The notes: generated from the letters alone by a model not told the origin. DNA of 36,052 nt from Zoogloeaceae bacterium (GCA_031259605.1 JAIRLE010000039.1:1-36052), one strand, 5' to 3'; positions 1-7,372 are shown, counted from the first letter of the stretch. A program made the numbers and translations.

Positions 1-191
1 TGTTCGTCTCCCCCAGACCCCGTCACTTTCTTCGGCCCAAAGGGCGTCTCCCATTCGTAGCGCGTCTTCTGCCGCAAGGGGTCTTCCGATTCCAGCAACA
101 CCCCCGTCCGCGGCTCATACAGGTTCCGCCATACGCCTCCGTCCGGGTCGGTTTCACTCAGGATGCGCAGACTGTGAAGCCTATGACTCAT
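1..191 (-). CDS. RHS/YD-repeat-like protein, N-terminal fragment (runs off the left edge)
   Basis: An open frame of 63 codons begins at an ATG at 191 and continues out of the window. Its start is well supported by an AAGAGGAG Shine-Dalgarno nine bases upstream. The peptide contains the strings TDPDGGVWRNLYEPRTG and EDPLRQKTRYEWE, which resemble the D-P-x-G / Y-D-x-x-G-R rhythm of RHS (YD) repeats. RHS proteins are large secreted or wall-associated beta-cage proteins, often toxin carriers. It is odd that repeat-like sequence begins within 15 residues of the start codon with no signal peptide or PAAR/Vgr-type leader. It may therefore be an orphan repeat fragment rather than the head of a full RHS toxin. 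The family call rests on motif resemblance in about 50 residues only. Confidence 0.5.
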   Translation of the reverse strand, partial: MSHRLHSLRILSETDPDGGVWRNLYEPRTGVLLESEDPLRQKTRYEWETPFGPKKVTGSGGDE

Positions 192-367
192 GATTTCAAC
201 TCCTCTTGTCGGTGAGATTCTATCATTGTCCGTGGAATAGCCTCTGCGCGGAATAAAGGCCAGCTACGGATCGGGATGGAATCGGACGGAACCAGACATG
301 ATGCAGGTTTCTCGACCTGGATCGTCACGCCCGTCCATGTATGCTAATCGGCAAGAATCCGCTTTGC

Positions 368-1498
368 TCATTCCCACGCCAGGCTTCCCCCCGTCTGATA
401 TTCCGTGACTCTCGTCTCGAAGAAGTTTTTCTCTTTTCGCAGATTGGCCTGTTCATCCAGCCAGGGCAGCGTGGCTTGCGCACCGGGGAAGGGTTCGTCG
501 AGGCCCATCTGGCGGGCGCGGCGGTTGGCGACGAAGCGGAACTGGCCCAGGTGCAGGTCGGCGGAATAGCCGAGGATGGCTTCCTGTAAAATGTAATGGG
601 CATAAGCTTCTTCCGTCGCGTCGGCCTCTGCCCAGAGTTCGGCGACGGCTTTCGGGTCGAGCGTCAGGTTTTCCTCGTGCATCAGTTCGCGGATGACGCG
701 CAGGCCGAAGGCGCAGTGCAGCACCTCGTCGCGCATGATGTACTGGAACTGTTCCGCGGTACCCTTCATCAACCCGCGCCGTTGCAGGGCGAAGATGGGG
801 GAAAAGCCGTTGTAGAACCAGCAGCCCTCGAAAATGCCGGCGAAAAAGAGATAGGACAAGGCAAATTCGTGCAGGGTGTCCCGGTCGCTCAAATCGAGGT
901 CGGAGCGCAGGATTTTTTCCAGTCTCCGGTTGGCGAGCACGATCTTGCCGTGGATGGCGGGCACCACCCGGTAACGGTTGTAGATTTCCTCCTGCTCCAG
1001 ATTCAGGGTTTCGATGCAGTGCTGGTAGGTCCAGGTGTGCAGGGCTTCCTCGAAGACCTGTCGCGCCTGGTAGATCTGCAATTCCGGCGCAGTCATCTTT
1101 TCCATGACCGCGAGACCAATGTTGCGCATGGCGAGGATGTCCGAGGTGGTGAGATAGGCGAGCACGTTCTCGAACATGTGCCGCTCCGCCGCCGTGAGCT
1201 TGTGGTGGTAATCCTGCACATCCTGCGCCATGTTGATTTCCGTGGGCGCCCAGTGATTGCGGTTGGCTTTCAGGAAGAATTCCCAGGCCCAGGGATAGCG
1301 AAAAGGCGCGAGCTGATTGATGTCGCCGTGGCCATTGACCACGCGCTTGTCGGCGGCTTTCACCGGGGCAAGGCCGCCGCCGGGGGGAGCGACGGATTCG
1401 GCGGCGGTCGCGGGTGCGAGGGTAGTCCGGACGGGCGCTTCGGGGGCGGCAACCGCAGGGGTGGGCGCATCGTCCCAGTCATCGAAAAAGGCGTTCAT
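368..1498 (-). CDS. nrdB: Ribonucleoside-diphosphate reductase class Ia, beta (radical) subunit NrdB/R2
   Basis: The 376-residue protein is the small subunit of aerobic ribonucleotide reductase; it holds the di-iron centre and tyrosyl radical that drive NDP reduction in NrdA. By motif and spacing the ligands are D120, E151, H154, E224, E258 and H261. The radical tyrosine is Y158 in the string EALHTWTYQH. The spacings D-31-E, E-7-Y and E-34-E equal those of E. coli D84/E115/Y122/E204/E238. The presence of Tyr rather than Phe argues against a Chlamydia-type class Ic enzyme. Residues 1-60 are an Ala/Pro-rich extension. The C-terminal tail ends in GGSLAWE, the part expected to dock on NrdA. The ATG at 1498 has an AGGAG site eight bases upstream. 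It lies downstream of nrdA, with one unrelated-looking gene between them. Confidence 0.95.
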   Translation of the reverse strand: MNAFFDDWDDAPTPAVAAPEAPVRTTLAPATAAESVAPPGGGLAPVKAADKRVVNGHGDINQLAPFRYPWAWEFFLKANRNHWAPTEINMAQDVQDYHHKLTAAERHMFENVLAYLTTSDILAMRNIGLAVMEKMTAPELQIYQARQVFEEALHTWTYQHCIETLNLEQEEIYNRYRVVPAIHGKIVLANRRLEKILRSDLDLSDRDTLHEFALSYLFFAGIFEGCWFYNGFSPIFALQRRGLMKGTAEQFQYIMRDEVLHCAFGLRVIRELMHEENLTLDPKAVAELWAEADATEEAYAHYILQEAILGYSADLHLGQFRFVANRRARQMGLDEPFPGAQATLPWLDEQANLRKEKNFFETRVTEYQTGGSLAWE

Positions 1499-1648
1499 CG
1501 GGGTTCTCCTGTAGTGAATCGCATCATTGAAAGTCCGCCGTTATGCGCTGGCCTGTTTTCGCGCTCAGATGGCGCGGACGGCAAATGACCGGGAGGGCGC
1601 GATTCTCCATCTCTGGCGGCCTTGAGCCAAACGACTTCCCCTTGCGCG

Positions 1649-2383
1649 TCATGAGCACTGTCCGACACTTCTGGTCTGCCGCGGATGTTCCGGGCAGCCG
1701 AACAGGTAAAACGTGCCATTGTGGAACAATTTTTCATGAATCACCGTGCCCGGCAATTGCAGGATCAGGCGCATGGGTTTTCCACACTGGTCGCAACGCG
1801 GCTTTTCGGGACTCTGAATCCAGGCGGGGGCAAGGCCGATTCGCGCCTGGTTGATGGGGTCGAATTCAAAGCTCGCGCTACCGGCGCACAGGAGATAAGA
1901 GAGCAGGTCTTCGGGATATGCCGGACAAACGGCGCTCAAGGCCGGACGCAACGCGGGGATATTCTGGATGAGCCGCCTGGGAGAAAAGATGTTCCGTCCC
2001 TTATGCCGTGGAACCGGCACGATCCGGTATGCGCGGCCAAGAAGCGTCGGCGCGGAAACTCGCGCGTCCACGAAATGAAATTCCACCTCCTTGTGGGACG
2101 TCACCTCGATCACCTTGCCGCTCCAGGGGAATCCGGAAAAATCCTCCGGAACCGGCACCAGACAACGCGCCTCGTCCGTTTCGGCATTTCCGCGGGCAAG
2201 CACGTAACCGCCCGGAGATGACGCGCAAAACGTGTCGATGCACGCATAGATGCCTTCCAGTTGTCCGGGCGCGGACGCCGCGACGCACCGGGCGATATGG
2301 CGTCGCTTGCGATTGAACCGGAAAAGGGGAATCCCCAGCGCCGCCATGGCGGCCAGGAGAAGGATGGCAATGAGCGCTTTCAT
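1649..2383 (-). CDS. Membrane-anchored hypothetical protein with a C-terminal CxxC (YwqG/DUF1963-like?) segment
   Basis: This 244-residue protein sits between nrdA and nrdB on the same strand. Residues 1-20 (MKALIAILLLAAMAALGIPL) form one hydrophobic helix followed by RFNRKRRH, so it should be an N-in membrane anchor with the rest outside. Near residue 197 there is CDQCGKPMRLILQL, preceded by an APAWIQ string. This combination recalls the C-terminal zinc-ribbon-like part of YwqG/DUF1963 proteins, but the match is short and I would not assign a function. A further Cys-x-x-His (CPEH) near residue 228 could complete a metal site. No clear Shine-Dalgarno precedes the ATG at 2383, which may mean low expression. 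Its placement inside the nrd unit may be by chance. Confidence 0.6.
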   Translation of the reverse strand: MKALIAILLLAAMAALGIPLFRFNRKRRHIARCVAASAPGQLEGIYACIDTFCASSPGGYVLARGNAETDEARCLVPVPEDFSGFPWSGKVIEVTSHKEVEFHFVDARVSAPTLLGRAYRIVPVPRHKGRNIFSPRRLIQNIPALRPALSAVCPAYPEDLLSYLLCAGSASFEFDPINQARIGLAPAWIQSPEKPRCDQCGKPMRLILQLPGTVIHEKLFHNGTFYLFGCPEHPRQTRSVGQCS

Positions 2384-2420
2384 CGAAAGACGGGCGCGTT
2401 TGGGGTCAAAACGACAACTT

Positions 2421-2520
2421 CGTCATTGCGGGGGCCGAAGGTCCGTGGCAATCCAGATGGCCTTGCAGGTTGCCGGAACGCTTCATGGATTGCCGCGGCG
2501 CTGCGCGCCTCGCAATGACG
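2421..2520. repeat. 100-bp dispersed-type imperfect palindromic repeat
   Basis: Outer arms CGTCATTGCG (2421-2430) and CGCAATGACG (2511-2520) are perfect 10-bp inverted repeats. Inner arms GGCAATCCA (2447-2455) and TGGATTGCC (2486-2494) are a second perfect 9-bp pair. This nested pattern matches a widely dispersed family of intergenic palindromes in bacterial genomes (CGTCATTGCGAG...GCAATCC). It lies between the nrdA stop and the next gene, where a stable RNA hairpin could stabilise or end the nrdA message. Only one copy is in the window, so its dispersal in this genome is inferred. Confidence 0.7.
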
Positions 2521-2540
2521 ATGGTTTTGAGGTGGGTTCA

Positions 2541-2568
2541 TCTGTCCTCTGTCTTCTGTCTTCCGTCC
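2541..2568. repeat. Heptamer tandem repeat (4 copies), just past the nrdA stop
   Basis: Four consecutive 7-base units, TCTGTCC, TCTGTCT, TCTGTCT and TCCGTCC, run through 2541-2568, a few bases downstream of the nrdA stop codon. On the nrdA strand the unit reads GGACAGA/AGACAGA. The 7-nt period is the same as in the repeat at 2641-2675, although the unit differs. They resemble the short tandemly repeated heptamers described in some bacteria. Confidence 0.65.
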
Positions 2569-2573
2569 CCCGA

Positions 2574-5387
2574 TCACTGGCACGCCTCGCAATCCGGATT
2601 GTCGATGGAACAAAAGCGCGGCGCTTCGGCATACGCTTCTGATTCCTGATCCCTGATTTCCGATCCCTGATCCAGCTTTTCCGCCTGCGAAGCGCCCAGG
2701 GTGCGCAAGTAGTAGGTGGTCTTCAGGCCCTTCGTCCAGGCGAGTTTGTAGAGTTCGTCCAGTTTCTTCCCGGAAGGCGCGGCAAGATAGAGGTTCAGCG
2801 ACTGCGCTTGATCGATCCATTTCTGCCGTCTCGATGCGGCTTCCACCAGCCATTTTGGGTCGATTTCAAAGGCGGTGGCGTAGCGTTTCTTCAAGTCTTC
2901 CGGCACCCGGTCGATGCGGGCGATGGAACCGTCGAAGTACTTCAGGTCGGCCACCATCACCGTGTCCCACAGACCGTGTTCCTTCAGTTCGCGCGCCAGA
3001 TGTTCGTTGATGATGGTGAATTCGCCGGAAAGATTGGATTTCACGTAGAGATTCTGGTATTCCGGCTCGATGCCTTGCGAGACGCCGACGATGTTGGAAA
3101 TGGTTGCGGTCGGGGCAATGGCGACGCAGTTGGAATTGCGCATCCCCACTTCCCGGATGCGGGCGCGCAGGCGTTCCCAATCGAGGGTGGCGCTTCTGTC
3201 CTGGTCGATGGGCGCGCCGCGTTCGGCTTCCAAAAGCGCGATGGAATCGAGCGGCAGGATGCCTTGATCCCACAGGCTGCCGGGAAAACTCGAATAGCGC
3301 CCGCGCTCCACGGCGAGATCGGTGGAGGCCCAGTAGGCCAGATAGCAGACGGTTTCCATCGCGCGGTCGGCAAAGAGCGCCGCTTCTTCCGAGGCATAGG
3401 GCAGGCGCAAGAGATGCAGGCAATCCGAAAAGCCCATGATGCCCAGACCCACGGGTCGATGGCGCAGATTGGCGGCTCTCGCCTTGGCGGTGGCGTAGAA
3501 ATTGATGTCGATCACGTTATCCAGCATCCGCATGGCCGTGCCGATGGTGCGGGAGAGTTTTTCCATGTCGAGCCGCCCGTCTTTCAAGTGCGCGGGCAGG
3601 TTGATGGAACCCAGGTTGCAGACGCCGGTTTCCGCATTCGAGGTGTTGAGGGTGATCTCGGTGCACAGGTTGGAACTGTGCACCACGCCCGCGTGTCGCT
3701 GCGGCGAGCGCAGGTTGCAGGGGTCCTTGAAGGTGATCCAGGGATGCCCGGTCTCGAAAAGGAGCGTGAGCATACGCCGCCAAAGCTGCACGGCGGGCAG
3801 CTTGCGAAAGAGCTTGATCTCGCCGCGCGCCGCCTTTTCTTCGTAAGCGAGATAACTTTGCGCGAAGGCGCGCCCGAATTTTTCGTGCAGATCGGGCGTC
3901 TCGTCGGGGGAAAAGAGCGTCCATTCGCCGTTTGCCAGCACCCGTTCCATGAACAGATCGGGAATCCAGTGCGCGGTGTTCATGTCGTGACAGCGGCGGC
4001 GCTCGTCACCCGTGTTCTTCCTCAGTTCCAGGAATTCCTCGATGTCCAGGTGCCAGGTTTCCAGATAGGCGCAGACCGCGCCCTTTCGCTTGCCGCCCTG
4101 ATTGACCGCCACCGCCGTGTCGTTGACCACCTTCAGGAAGGGAATCACGCCCTGGCTCTTGCCGTTCGTGCCCTTGATGCGGCTGCCCAGCGCGCGGATT
4201 GGCGTCCAGTCGTTGCCCAGGCCGCCTGCGTATTTTTGCAGCAGGGCGTTTTCCTTCAGGCTCTGGTAGATGTCCTCCAGATCGTCGGAGACCGTGGTCA
4301 GGTAGCAGGAGGAAAGCTGGGAATGCCGGGTGCCGGAATTGAACAGGGTCGGCGTCGAGCACATGAAATCGAAACGGGAAATGAGATCGTAGAATTCGAT
4401 GGCGCGCGCCTCCCGATCAATCTCGTTCAACGCCAGCCCCATCGCCACGCGCATGAAGAAAATCTGCGGCAGTTCGATGCGGCGCTCCTCGATGTGCAGG
4501 AAATAGCGGTCGTAGAGGGTTTGCAGGCCGAGGTAGGTAAATTGCAGGTCGCGCCCGGAATCGAGCGCCGCCGCGAGACGTTCGAGGTCGAATTCGGCAA
4601 GGCGGGGATCGAGGAGTTCGGTTTCGACGCCCAGTCTCACGAAACGGGGGAAATAATCCTTCATTGCCGCTGCCGCCGTTTCCGGGGAGATTCCCTGGCC
4701 GGTTTCCCGTCCGAGTACCTCCTCGCGCAGCGCGAAGAGGGTAAGCCGCGCCGTCACCTTGTCATAGACCGGGTCCTGCTCGATCAGGGTGCGCGCGGCG
4801 AGGGTGAGCGCCGTGTAGACCTCGGAGAGCGGCATGTTGTCGTAGAGATTCTTCAGCGTCAGTTCCAGCACGGCCTCGGCGTTGGCCTCGTCCATCCCGT
4901 CGCAGGCGGAGGCAAGACGCGCGCGCAGGGCGGCGACATCCAGCGGACGCCGCTCGCCCGCCACGGTGACATGGATGCCGGAATCGGTCGTCTTGCTCTG
5001 CCGGGCTTCCTGAGCGGCGCGTTCCTCGGCGCGGCGCTCGCGGTAGAGCACGTAGGCGCGCGCCACATCGTGCTCGCCCGCGCGCATCAAGGCCAGTTCC
5101 ACCTGATCCTGTATCGTTTCGATATGCACCGTGCCGCCCGCCGGACGACGGCGGATCAGGGCTTCCACCACATTGCGGGTCAGACGCGCCACCACCTCCC
5201 GAACACGGACGGAAGTGGCGCTCTGCGCGCCTTCCACGGCGAGGAACGCCTTGGTCAGGGCAAGCGCGATTTTTTCGGATTGAAAGGCGGCAATCGCCCC
5301 GTTGCGGCGAATGACTTCCAGACTGGCGGTATGCGCCTCGGCGGCTTCCTCTGTGGCGTTCCCCGGAACTGATGAATTGTGCGGCAT
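2574..5387 (-). CDS. nrdA: Ribonucleoside-diphosphate reductase class Ia, alpha (catalytic) subunit NrdA, two ATP-cones
   Basis: NrdA reduces NDPs to dNDPs using the radical passed from NrdB. I place the start at the ATG at 5387 (937 aa; MPHNSSVPGN). An upstream extension to 5498 would run into the riboswitch aptamer, and a GGGGAG site lies 11 bases before 5387. Residues ~23-123 form an ATP-cone (IRRNGAIAAFQSEKI). Residues ~140-230 look like a second, more divergent cone, as in the ~960-residue Pseudomonas aeruginosa NrdA. Catalytic residues are recognisable: C361 (SSCYLT), N573/C575/E577 (NLCTE), C590 (VCNLGSI), the radical-path pair Y892/Y893, and the C-terminal thiols C926, C933 and C936. 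Residues 905-916, in the flexible arm just before those thiols, are encoded by a heptamer tandem repeat. Expression is apparently under NrdR plus cobalamin riboswitch control. Confidence 0.95.
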   Translation of the reverse strand: MPHNSSVPGNATEEAAEAHTASLEVIRRNGAIAAFQSEKIALALTKAFLAVEGAQSATSVRVREVVARLTRNVVEALIRRRPAGGTVHIETIQDQVELALMRAGEHDVARAYVLYRERRAEERAAQEARQSKTTDSGIHVTVAGERRPLDVAALRARLASACDGMDEANAEAVLELTLKNLYDNMPLSEVYTALTLAARTLIEQDPVYDKVTARLTLFALREEVLGRETGQGISPETAAAAMKDYFPRFVRLGVETELLDPRLAEFDLERLAAALDSGRDLQFTYLGLQTLYDRYFLHIEERRIELPQIFFMRVAMGLALNEIDREARAIEFYDLISRFDFMCSTPTLFNSGTRHSQLSSCYLTTVSDDLEDIYQSLKENALLQKYAGGLGNDWTPIRALGSRIKGTNGKSQGVIPFLKVVNDTAVAVNQGGKRKGAVCAYLETWHLDIEEFLELRKNTGDERRRCHDMNTAHWIPDLFMERVLANGEWTLFSPDETPDLHEKFGRAFAQSYLAYEEKAARGEIKLFRKLPAVQLWRRMLTLLFETGHPWITFKDPCNLRSPQRHAGVVHSSNLCTEITLNTSNAETGVCNLGSINLPAHLKDGRLDMEKLSRTIGTAMRMLDNVIDINFYATAKARAANLRHRPVGLGIMGFSDCLHLLRLPYASEEAALFADRAMETVCYLAYWASTDLAVERGRYSSFPGSLWDQGILPLDSIALLEAERGAPIDQDRSATLDWERLRARIREVGMRNSNCVAIAPTATISNIVGVSQGIEPEYQNLYVKSNLSGEFTIINEHLARELKEHGLWDTVMVADLKYFDGSIARIDRVPEDLKKRYATAFEIDPKWLVEAASRRQKWIDQAQSLNLYLAAPSGKKLDELYKLAWTKGLKTTYYLRTLGASQAEKLDQGSEIRDQESEAYAEAPRFCSIDNPDCEACQ
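2641..2675. repeat. Heptamer tandem repeat (5 copies) inside the nrdA coding sequence
   Basis: Five 7-base units (TGATTCC-type; on the coding strand GGATCAG, GGATCGG, AAATCAG, GGATCAG, GAATCAG) fall in frame within the last 100 bases of nrdA. Because 7 is not a multiple of 3, the encoded peptide DQGSEIRDQESE has a phase-shifting composition. It is hydrophilic and charged. It lies in the mobile C-terminal arm that carries the exchange cysteines. Confidence 0.7.
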
Positions 5388-5398
5388 GTTTTCCAATA

Positions 5399-5428
5399 CT
5401 CCCCGTAGGCGTGTGGCAAGCGGGGGGG
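5399..5428 (-). promoter_or_regulatory. Possible Shine-Dalgarno-sequestering hairpin (riboswitch expression platform) of nrdA
   Basis: On the RNA, a run of seven C (from 5422-5428) precedes the nrdA Shine-Dalgarno GGGGAG (5399-5404). CCCCG can pair with CGGGG, leaving a 15-nt loop, and an alternative register pairs TCCCC with GGGGA. Either would hide the ribosome-binding site. No U-tract terminator is seen between aptamer and start codon, so translational control is the simpler model. The pairing was found by eye and no free energy was computed. Confidence 0.45.
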
Positions 5429-5503
5429 ACTGGCGGATGGCGCGCGGCAAGCCGCGAAAAGCCACCGTCCGGAAAGACGCCCCGCTTCCCGAAGACAATC
5501 AAA

Positions 5504-5671
5504 ATGCGCGGCAGGTTTCCTGGCTCTCGGGTCGCCGCCTTGCGCCCGCCTTCCCGGAAAAGTCCAGTGACAGGACATGGCCTCGAATGACGCAAGACTC
5601 GCCGACTACAGTTGCGGGGGCAGCTCCGGCATGAAGACCATAAAATCCACCGGATTCCCTTGACCGCGCGA
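5504..5671 (-). promoter_or_regulatory. Cobalamin (B12) riboswitch upstream of nrdA
   Basis: Read on the minus strand, the segment carries the ordered landmarks of the AdoCbl aptamer: AAGGGAATCCGGTGGA, then CCGGAGCTGCCCCCGCAACTGTA, here written only in part (GCTGCCCCCGCAACTG). These are followed by TCACTGGAC (GCCACTG-like), GGGAAGGC, and the B12 box AGCCAGGAAACCTGCC. The ends GCGCGG (5669-5664) and CCGCGC (5511-5506) are complementary and would form P1. It ends about 118 nt before the nrdA start codon. Known examples repress B12-independent nrdAB when cobalamin is present, in organisms that also have the B12-dependent class II enzyme NrdJ. NrdJ is not in this window, so that part is inference. 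Confidence 0.93.
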
Positions 5672-5677
5672 GGGCGA

Positions 5678-5706
5678 AGTCTAGGAGTGAGGCGAAACAC
5701 TGTCAA
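5678..5706 (-). promoter_or_regulatory. Sigma-70 promoter of the nrdA riboswitch transcript
   Basis: On the minus strand TTGACA (5706-5701) is followed after exactly 17 bases by TAGACT (5683-5678). Transcription should begin near 5671, which coincides with the first bases of riboswitch helix P1, so the mRNA would have almost no sequence ahead of the aptamer. Confidence 0.75.
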
Positions 5707-5714
5707 GGAGAAAA

Positions 5715-5730
5715 ACACAATATATAGTGG
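5715..5730. promoter_or_regulatory. NrdR box 1
   Basis: The 16-mer ACACAATATATAGTGG is a near-ideal NrdR operator (consensus roughly ACACWATATMTWGTGT). It lies 9 bases upstream of the -35 element of the nrdA promoter. NrdR is the ATP-cone/zinc-ribbon repressor of ribonucleotide reductase operons. Confidence 0.8.
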
Positions 5731-5745
5731 TTTGTTGATTAGGAT

Positions 5746-5761
5746 CAACTAGATATAGTGC
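5746..5761. promoter_or_regulatory. NrdR box 2
   Basis: CAACTAGATATAGTGC matches box 1 at 11 of 16 positions. It starts exactly 31 bp from box 1, i.e. three helical turns, the usual arrangement for paired NrdR boxes. The match is weaker than box 1, and the spacing is the main support. Confidence 0.65.
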
Positions 5762-5899
5762 TTCCACAACGTACAGCCTTGTGCCGCCAGGGACGGGATC
5801 GGTGCCATTTTCCATGCTGTTATCGTAAATTTCGCACGTATCGTCGAGTGTCTCCGATAGTGTGAACACTCCCTGGGACAGCTTCTATGACGCACACGC

Positions 5900-7372
5900 T
5901 CACGGCGGCAACAATTCGAGTTTTAGCTCACCTTTGTCTTGCGGCAACGCGTTGCCGCCTTCGACGCTCACGGCTTCCGCCTGTTCCAGCAAACGTTGAT
6001 TGGCATTGCGCAGGCGGGCGATGATCTTGGCGATCAGGGCGTTGCGCATGCGTTCCTGGAGTTCATCCGAGGCCATCGCCAGCGCCGGACCGCTGATTTC
6101 CACGAAGAGGCAAGGTTCCAGCGTCACCACTGTCGCGCCGCGCTTGCCTTCGGCGGGAGAAAGATAGGCCATTTCACCAATGACCTCGCCCGCGCCCAGG
6201 CGACACAGCATCTTGCCTTCGCGCGAGACTTCCACCTGGCCCGAAACCAGGATGCCGAAACGCCGGTCTTCCTCGCCTTCCCGCATCAGGGCGACGTTGG
6301 CGCCAATGTTGCGCCACACCGCGGAGCGCAGGATTTCCCACAATTCCACGTTTTCAAATTCAAGGAAAAACTCCAGCTTGCGCAGGGCTGAAAAATGTTC
6401 ATTATCCTGCCGCGCGTGGTCTTCGTTGTCGGTCATGATCTTGTAGCGCACCGAAGACAATTCCTTGGCAAATTCCGCGCCATTGCTGTAGCGGCTGTAG
6501 AGATTCTTTTCCAGCGCCTTCTTGAGAATGGCGTCGAGCTTGACGGGCACATTGGGATTCATGCGCGAGGCCAACGGCGGGTCCATGTTCATGATTTTGT
6601 ACACCAGCGTTGCCTGATCCTGCGCCCGGAAAGGCAAGCGCCCGGTGAGCATCTGAAACAGCACCACGCCCAAAGAATAGAGGTCGGTCTTCTGGTTCAG
6701 CGGGTATGCCTTGATTTGCTCCGGCGACATGTAGGCCGGGGAACCCACGCCCATCACAAAGGTGGAATCCCGATCCATGTCCTTGTTGATGTTGATCGCC
6801 AGGCCGAAATCGGCAATCTTGGGGTTGTCTTCCTGATCCACCAGAATGTTGGCGGGCTTGATGTCGCGGTGGATGACGCCTTGGCGATAGGCATGGTCCA
6901 GCGCCATGCAACACTTGAAAATAATGCCGATGGTGCGATGTAGGGGCAACAGGCGGTCGATGTGGCAGAATTCTTCCAGGGAAACGCCATTCACGTATTC
7001 CATGGCGATATACGCTTGGTTCTCCTGGACTTCGGCGTCATAGACGCGCACGATATTGGGATGGTCGAGCCGCTCGGAAATCATGCGCTCCGTGCGAAAG
7101 AGCTTGCGCAAGCGCCGGGAGACCGCCAGGTTCTTGTGGTTGAACTGCACCACCTTGACCGCCACCTGCCGGTCAACGTCCGGGTCCTGGCAAAGGTATA
7201 CCACGGCGGTCGCGCCCTTGCCCAATTCCCGGATGATGTGATATTTGCCAATACTTTCCATGTCGCCAAATCCAGTTGCCTGCCGACGCAGCGTGTCCGA
7301 AACAGGGATGCTAACAAAATCCTGCCCCGGCTTGAAAAAACTTTTTTCATCCCCATAACCCGGAATATTCAT
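5900..7372 (-). CDS. Serine/threonine protein kinase with C-terminal cyclic-nucleotide-binding-like domain
   Basis: A 490-residue Hanks-type kinase. The P-loop GKGATAVVY is at 51-59, the catalytic Lys K73 (AVKVV), HRDIKPAN with H168/D170, DFG at 188-190, and SPEQ at 216-219, so all key kinase residues are present. From ~340 to 460 a CRP/PKA-type beta-barrel follows ([30 protein letters not shown]), probably a cNMP or other ligand sensor. No transmembrane segment is visible, so the protein should be cytosolic. The ATG at 7372 has GAGG five bases upstream. An alternative ATG at 7261 (MESIGK) would drop 37 residues and leave the grpE heat-shock promoter in intergenic DNA. The gene is divergent from grpE, with 11 bp between start codons. 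A role in stress signalling is inferred from position only. Confidence 0.88.
   Translation of the reverse strand: MNIPGYGDEKSFFKPGQDFVSIPVSDTLRRQATGFGDMESIGKYHIIRELGKGATAVVYLCQDPDVDRQVAVKVVQFNHKNLAVSRRLRKLFRTERMISERLDHPNIVRVYDAEVQENQAYIAMEYVNGVSLEEFCHIDRLLPLHRTIGIIFKCCMALDHAYRQGVIHRDIKPANILVDQEDNPKIADFGLAININKDMDRDSTFVMGVGSPAYMSPEQIKAYPLNQKTDLYSLGVVLFQMLTGRLPFRAQDQATLVYKIMNMDPPLASRMNPNVPVKLDAILKKALEKNLYSRYSNGAEFAKELSSVRYKIMTDNEDHARQDNEHFSALRKLEFFLEFENVELWEILRSAVWRNIGANVALMREGEEDRRFGILVSGQVEVSREGKMLCRLGAGEVIGEMAYLSPAEGKRGATVVTLEPCLFVEISGPALAMASDELQERMRNALIAKIIARLRNANQRLLEQAEAVSVEGGNALPQDKGELKLELLPP
7331..7358 (+). promoter_or_regulatory. Sigma-32 heat-shock promoter of grpE
   Basis: CTTGAAA (7331-7337), a 13-bp spacer, then CCCCATAA (7351-7358) match the RpoH consensus CTTGAAA-N11-16-CCCCATNT almost perfectly. 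Transcription would start near 7365, leaving a ~19-nt leader that contains the grpE GGGAG site. If the kinase starts at 7372, this promoter is inside its codons 5-14. Confidence 0.88.

Noticed and set aside
2808-5372. Very long plus-strand frame opposite nrdA
   Set aside because: It is the antisense shadow of nrdA produced by strong GC third-position bias; all recognisable motifs are on the minus strand.
5388-5498. Upstream extension of nrdA to 5498
   Set aside because: The extra 37 residues are Arg/Ser-rich, start beside the riboswitch P1 stem and precede the conserved N-terminus; the ATG at 5387 has the better ribosome site.
5681-5869. 62-codon minus-strand frame upstream of nrdA
   Set aside because: It covers the NrdR boxes and the nrdA promoter, ends where the riboswitch begins, has no Shine-Dalgarno, and its composition is not protein-like.
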